64,000 nucleotides of DNA from Jiella sonneratiae. Its GTDB lineage: Bacteria; Pseudomonadota; Alphaproteobacteria; Rhizobiales; Rhizobiaceae. Made by a program: the position numbers and the translations under genes. The notes under the pieces were generated by a model, which ran no database searches, was not told where the DNA came from, and saw only the letters and a program-made list of their open reading frames with translations. Of this stretch, positions 62,701-64,000 are shown one piece after another. Each line of letters opens with the position of its first letter. Within the stretch, counting starts at the first letter, position 1. The stretch covers positions 1 through 64,000 of the forward strand of contig NZ_JAFMPY010000010.1 in assembly GCF_017353515.1 (NCBI RefSeq), in the 5' to 3' direction.

Positions 62701-63213
62701 TCAGCCGTGGCGCAGGCCGGGGATCATCCGCTTGAGGGCCGGCGAGCGGAACCAGAAATGCTGGGCGAGGGCGCCGAGGACGTGCAGCCCGACGAGCGCG
62801 AGCAGCGGGTTCCACAGGAAGGCGTGATAGCCGGCGAGGGCGTCGTTGCCGGTGAACCAGGCGGCGAGGCCGAGGAGCGGCATCGCCAGGAGGACCGCAT
62901 AGAGGAGGAAATGCGTGACCTTCGCCAAGCCAAGCGCCCAGGTCGGATCCGCGGCATCGTGCGGCGGACGGCCGGAGACGAAGCGGTCGACCAGCCTGAG
63001 GGCCGCCGCGACGAGAACGAGGGTGCCGATGACGATGTGGCCGTAGCCGAGGACCGTCGTCGTCTGGTCGACCCCCCGGCCCTCGAGCGTCGCGTCCCAG
63101 AAGTCGCTCATGAACTCGCCCTCGATCCACTGGCAGACGAGGAGGACGACGATCGTCCAGTGCAGGAAGACGTTGAGGCTGCTCCAGTGCGAGGGTCGTG
63201 GCGTTGCCGGCAT
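62701..63213 (-). CDS. Cytochrome b561-type membrane protein
   Basis: A 170-residue four-helix heme-b protein. Candidate heme His lie in SLNVFLHWTIVVLL, LGYGHIVIGTLV, KVTHFLLYAVLLAMP and LVGLHVLGALAQHF. The sequence WSSLNVFLHW matches bacterial b561 proteins of the YodB/CybB type. It probably passes electrons from a quinol to a periplasmic acceptor or superoxide. A PepSY gene lies upstream, a common pairing. Confidence 0.87.
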   Translation of the reverse strand: MPATPRPSHWSSLNVFLHWTIVVLLVCQWIEGEFMSDFWDATLEGRGVDQTTTVLGYGHIVIGTLVLVAAALRLVDRFVSGRPPHDAADPTWALGLAKVTHFLLYAVLLAMPLLGLAAWFTGNDALAGYHAFLWNPLLALVGLHVLGALAQHFWFRSPALKRMIPGLRHG

Positions 63214-63449
63214 GGCGGGCTCCTGAAGGGTGGGGTGAATGGTTCCGGCCCTTCATGCCGTGCCGCCGATGCCGGCGGATTTCCGCAACTATACGCTTCG
63301 GTAATCGGCGCAATCTCCGGCGGAGCGCGAACGCCCGCCCGCCCCGCGCCGCCCCCCTTTCCGCCGGTCTCGATCGCTTCCGGACGCGAAGGCGCCCCTG
63401 CCGCGGAGGGCAGGGGCGCCAGTATTTCGGATCGGTGCGGCGGCGATCG

Positions 63450-63842
63450 TCAGTCGCCGTCTTCCATCTCGTCCCCGTCCTGCGACTTGGCGGCCGTCTC
63501 GCCCTCCGCTTCGTCCGAGGCGTTGCGGGCGATGTTGCCGGTGGAGGCGTCGACCATCACGGTCTCGCGCGAGCCGTCGGCCTTGGCGAGCTCGATCTCC
63601 CAGGCATTGTCGCCGGCCTCGTCGGAGATCGCGGCGTCGAGCGCTTTGGCTCCGGTCGCCTGTTCGGCCTTGGCGAGGGCCTGCGACAGCGGGATCGTCG
63701 CGGTGAGCGCCTTCCGGACTTCCGCCCCGTCGGCCTGGCCCTCGCCCTTTTCGGCGGCGAGGCTCGCGCCGCAGGCGGCAAAAAGAAGCACTCCGCCGGC
63801 GGCTGCGGTCGCGATGCGGGTCGTGATCGTTCGGGTCTTCAT
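63450..63842 (-). CDS. PepSY-domain exported protein
   Basis: A 130-residue protein with a signal peptide (start at ATG 63842: MKTRTITTRIATAAAGGVLL, ending ASLAAE). One PepSY domain contains the ALAKAEQATGAKALDAAISD segment and VMVDASTGNIA. The tail is acidic (EGETAAKSQDGDEMEDGD). It lies 236 bp upstream of the b561 gene. PepSY/b561 pairs are often found together in proteobacteria, possibly in redox regulation of the envelope. Confidence 0.85.
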   Translation of the reverse strand: MKTRTITTRIATAAAGGVLLFAACGASLAAEKGEGQADGAEVRKALTATIPLSQALAKAEQATGAKALDAAISDEAGDNAWEIELAKADGSRETVMVDASTGNIARNASDEAEGETAAKSQDGDEMEDGD

Positions 63843-63963
63843 CGTTCGTGCCTTTCGTTGGCGAGCCATCGTGCTGGCCCGGCCGAACCATGGCGGCACG
63901 AGATGACGCGGACGATTCCGGGCCTATACGGATGATTATAGACGGGGCGCGCCTGCCGGGCGA

Positions 63964-64000
63964 TCAGCCCAGCGTGACGAGCCAGGCGCCGAGGGCGATG
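63964..64000 (-). CDS. C-terminal end of a membrane protein (runs off window)
   Basis: The last bases of the window read, on the minus strand, IALGAWLVTLG and a stop at 63964. A hydrophobic C terminus suggests a membrane protein. Too short to identify. Confidence 0.4.
   Translation of the reverse strand, partial: IALGAWLVTLG

Noticed and set aside
61885-63906. A 673-codon plus-strand frame over gluconokinase and cytochrome b561
   Set aside because: Shadow of two well-supported minus-strand genes.

Overview
The window is about 64 kb of high-GC DNA, probably from a Rhizobiales-type alphaproteobacterium. Three things point there. The F0 ATP synthase genes are separate from F1 and include both b and b' subunits. 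The density of binding-protein-dependent ABC uptake operons is very high. There are three copies of a palindromic intergenic repeat that resembles one common in Rhizobiales. I cannot fix the genus; an Aurantimonadaceae-like genome would fit. I saw no rRNA, tRNA or CRISPR array.

Layout. 1-2150 is a decay zone: an IS256-family element sits in a MaoC gene, beside a frameshifted CoA-transferase and scraps of an IS5-type transposase and an iolC-like kinase. 2182-8679 is a sugar ABC operon with a fused ATPase-permease, an amidohydrolase and a SorC regulator. 8735-17535 is a LacI-centred locus: a MalK/F/G-type importer with a DapA-type aldolase and a MaoC hydratase on one side, and a CoA-transferase plus SDR on the other. 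Both promoters carry the same TGTAAT-NN-ATTACA palindrome. 17614-23013 holds IS debris and then a TetR-controlled operon (methyltransferase, PepSY-like protein, ceramidase-like enzyme, Gly-rich esterase). 23242-25463 is a phospholipid operon (CDP-alcohol transferase, PlsC, CdsA). 25756-33867 is a PotABCD-type importer with DadA, RidA and a metal-ligand-less M24 enzyme, under a divergent LysR.

33867-34028 is a MITE-like element. 34337-40618 is a TetR plus acetoacetyl-CoA synthetase, Cys-less thiolase, DUF35-MaoC fusion and MFS transporter. 40679-49576 is an Rbs-type importer with PfkB kinase, two SDRs and a class II aldolase, probably under GntR. 49964-55271 holds a thiolase, an NTF2-like protein, a LysR/cupin/SDR/tautomerase group and HemJ. 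55272-56080 is an AT-rich island with two small membrane proteins. 56081-57094 is a second DapA-type aldolase. 57496-60309 is atpI-B-E-B'-F. 60474-62475 is gluconate permease and kinase. 62701-64000 has cytochrome b561, a PepSY protein and the end of one more gene.

Most of the window is modular carbon-source uptake and catabolism, each module paired with its own local regulator and, in several cases, a visible candidate operator. The first gene of several operons (the binding protein, and likewise atpE) is followed by a strong GC hairpin, which suggests post-transcriptional tuning of subunit ratios. The most unusual protein architectures are the RbsA-RbsC fusion, the DUF35-MaoC fusion with an internal ribosome binding site, and the esterase with a collagen-like linker.
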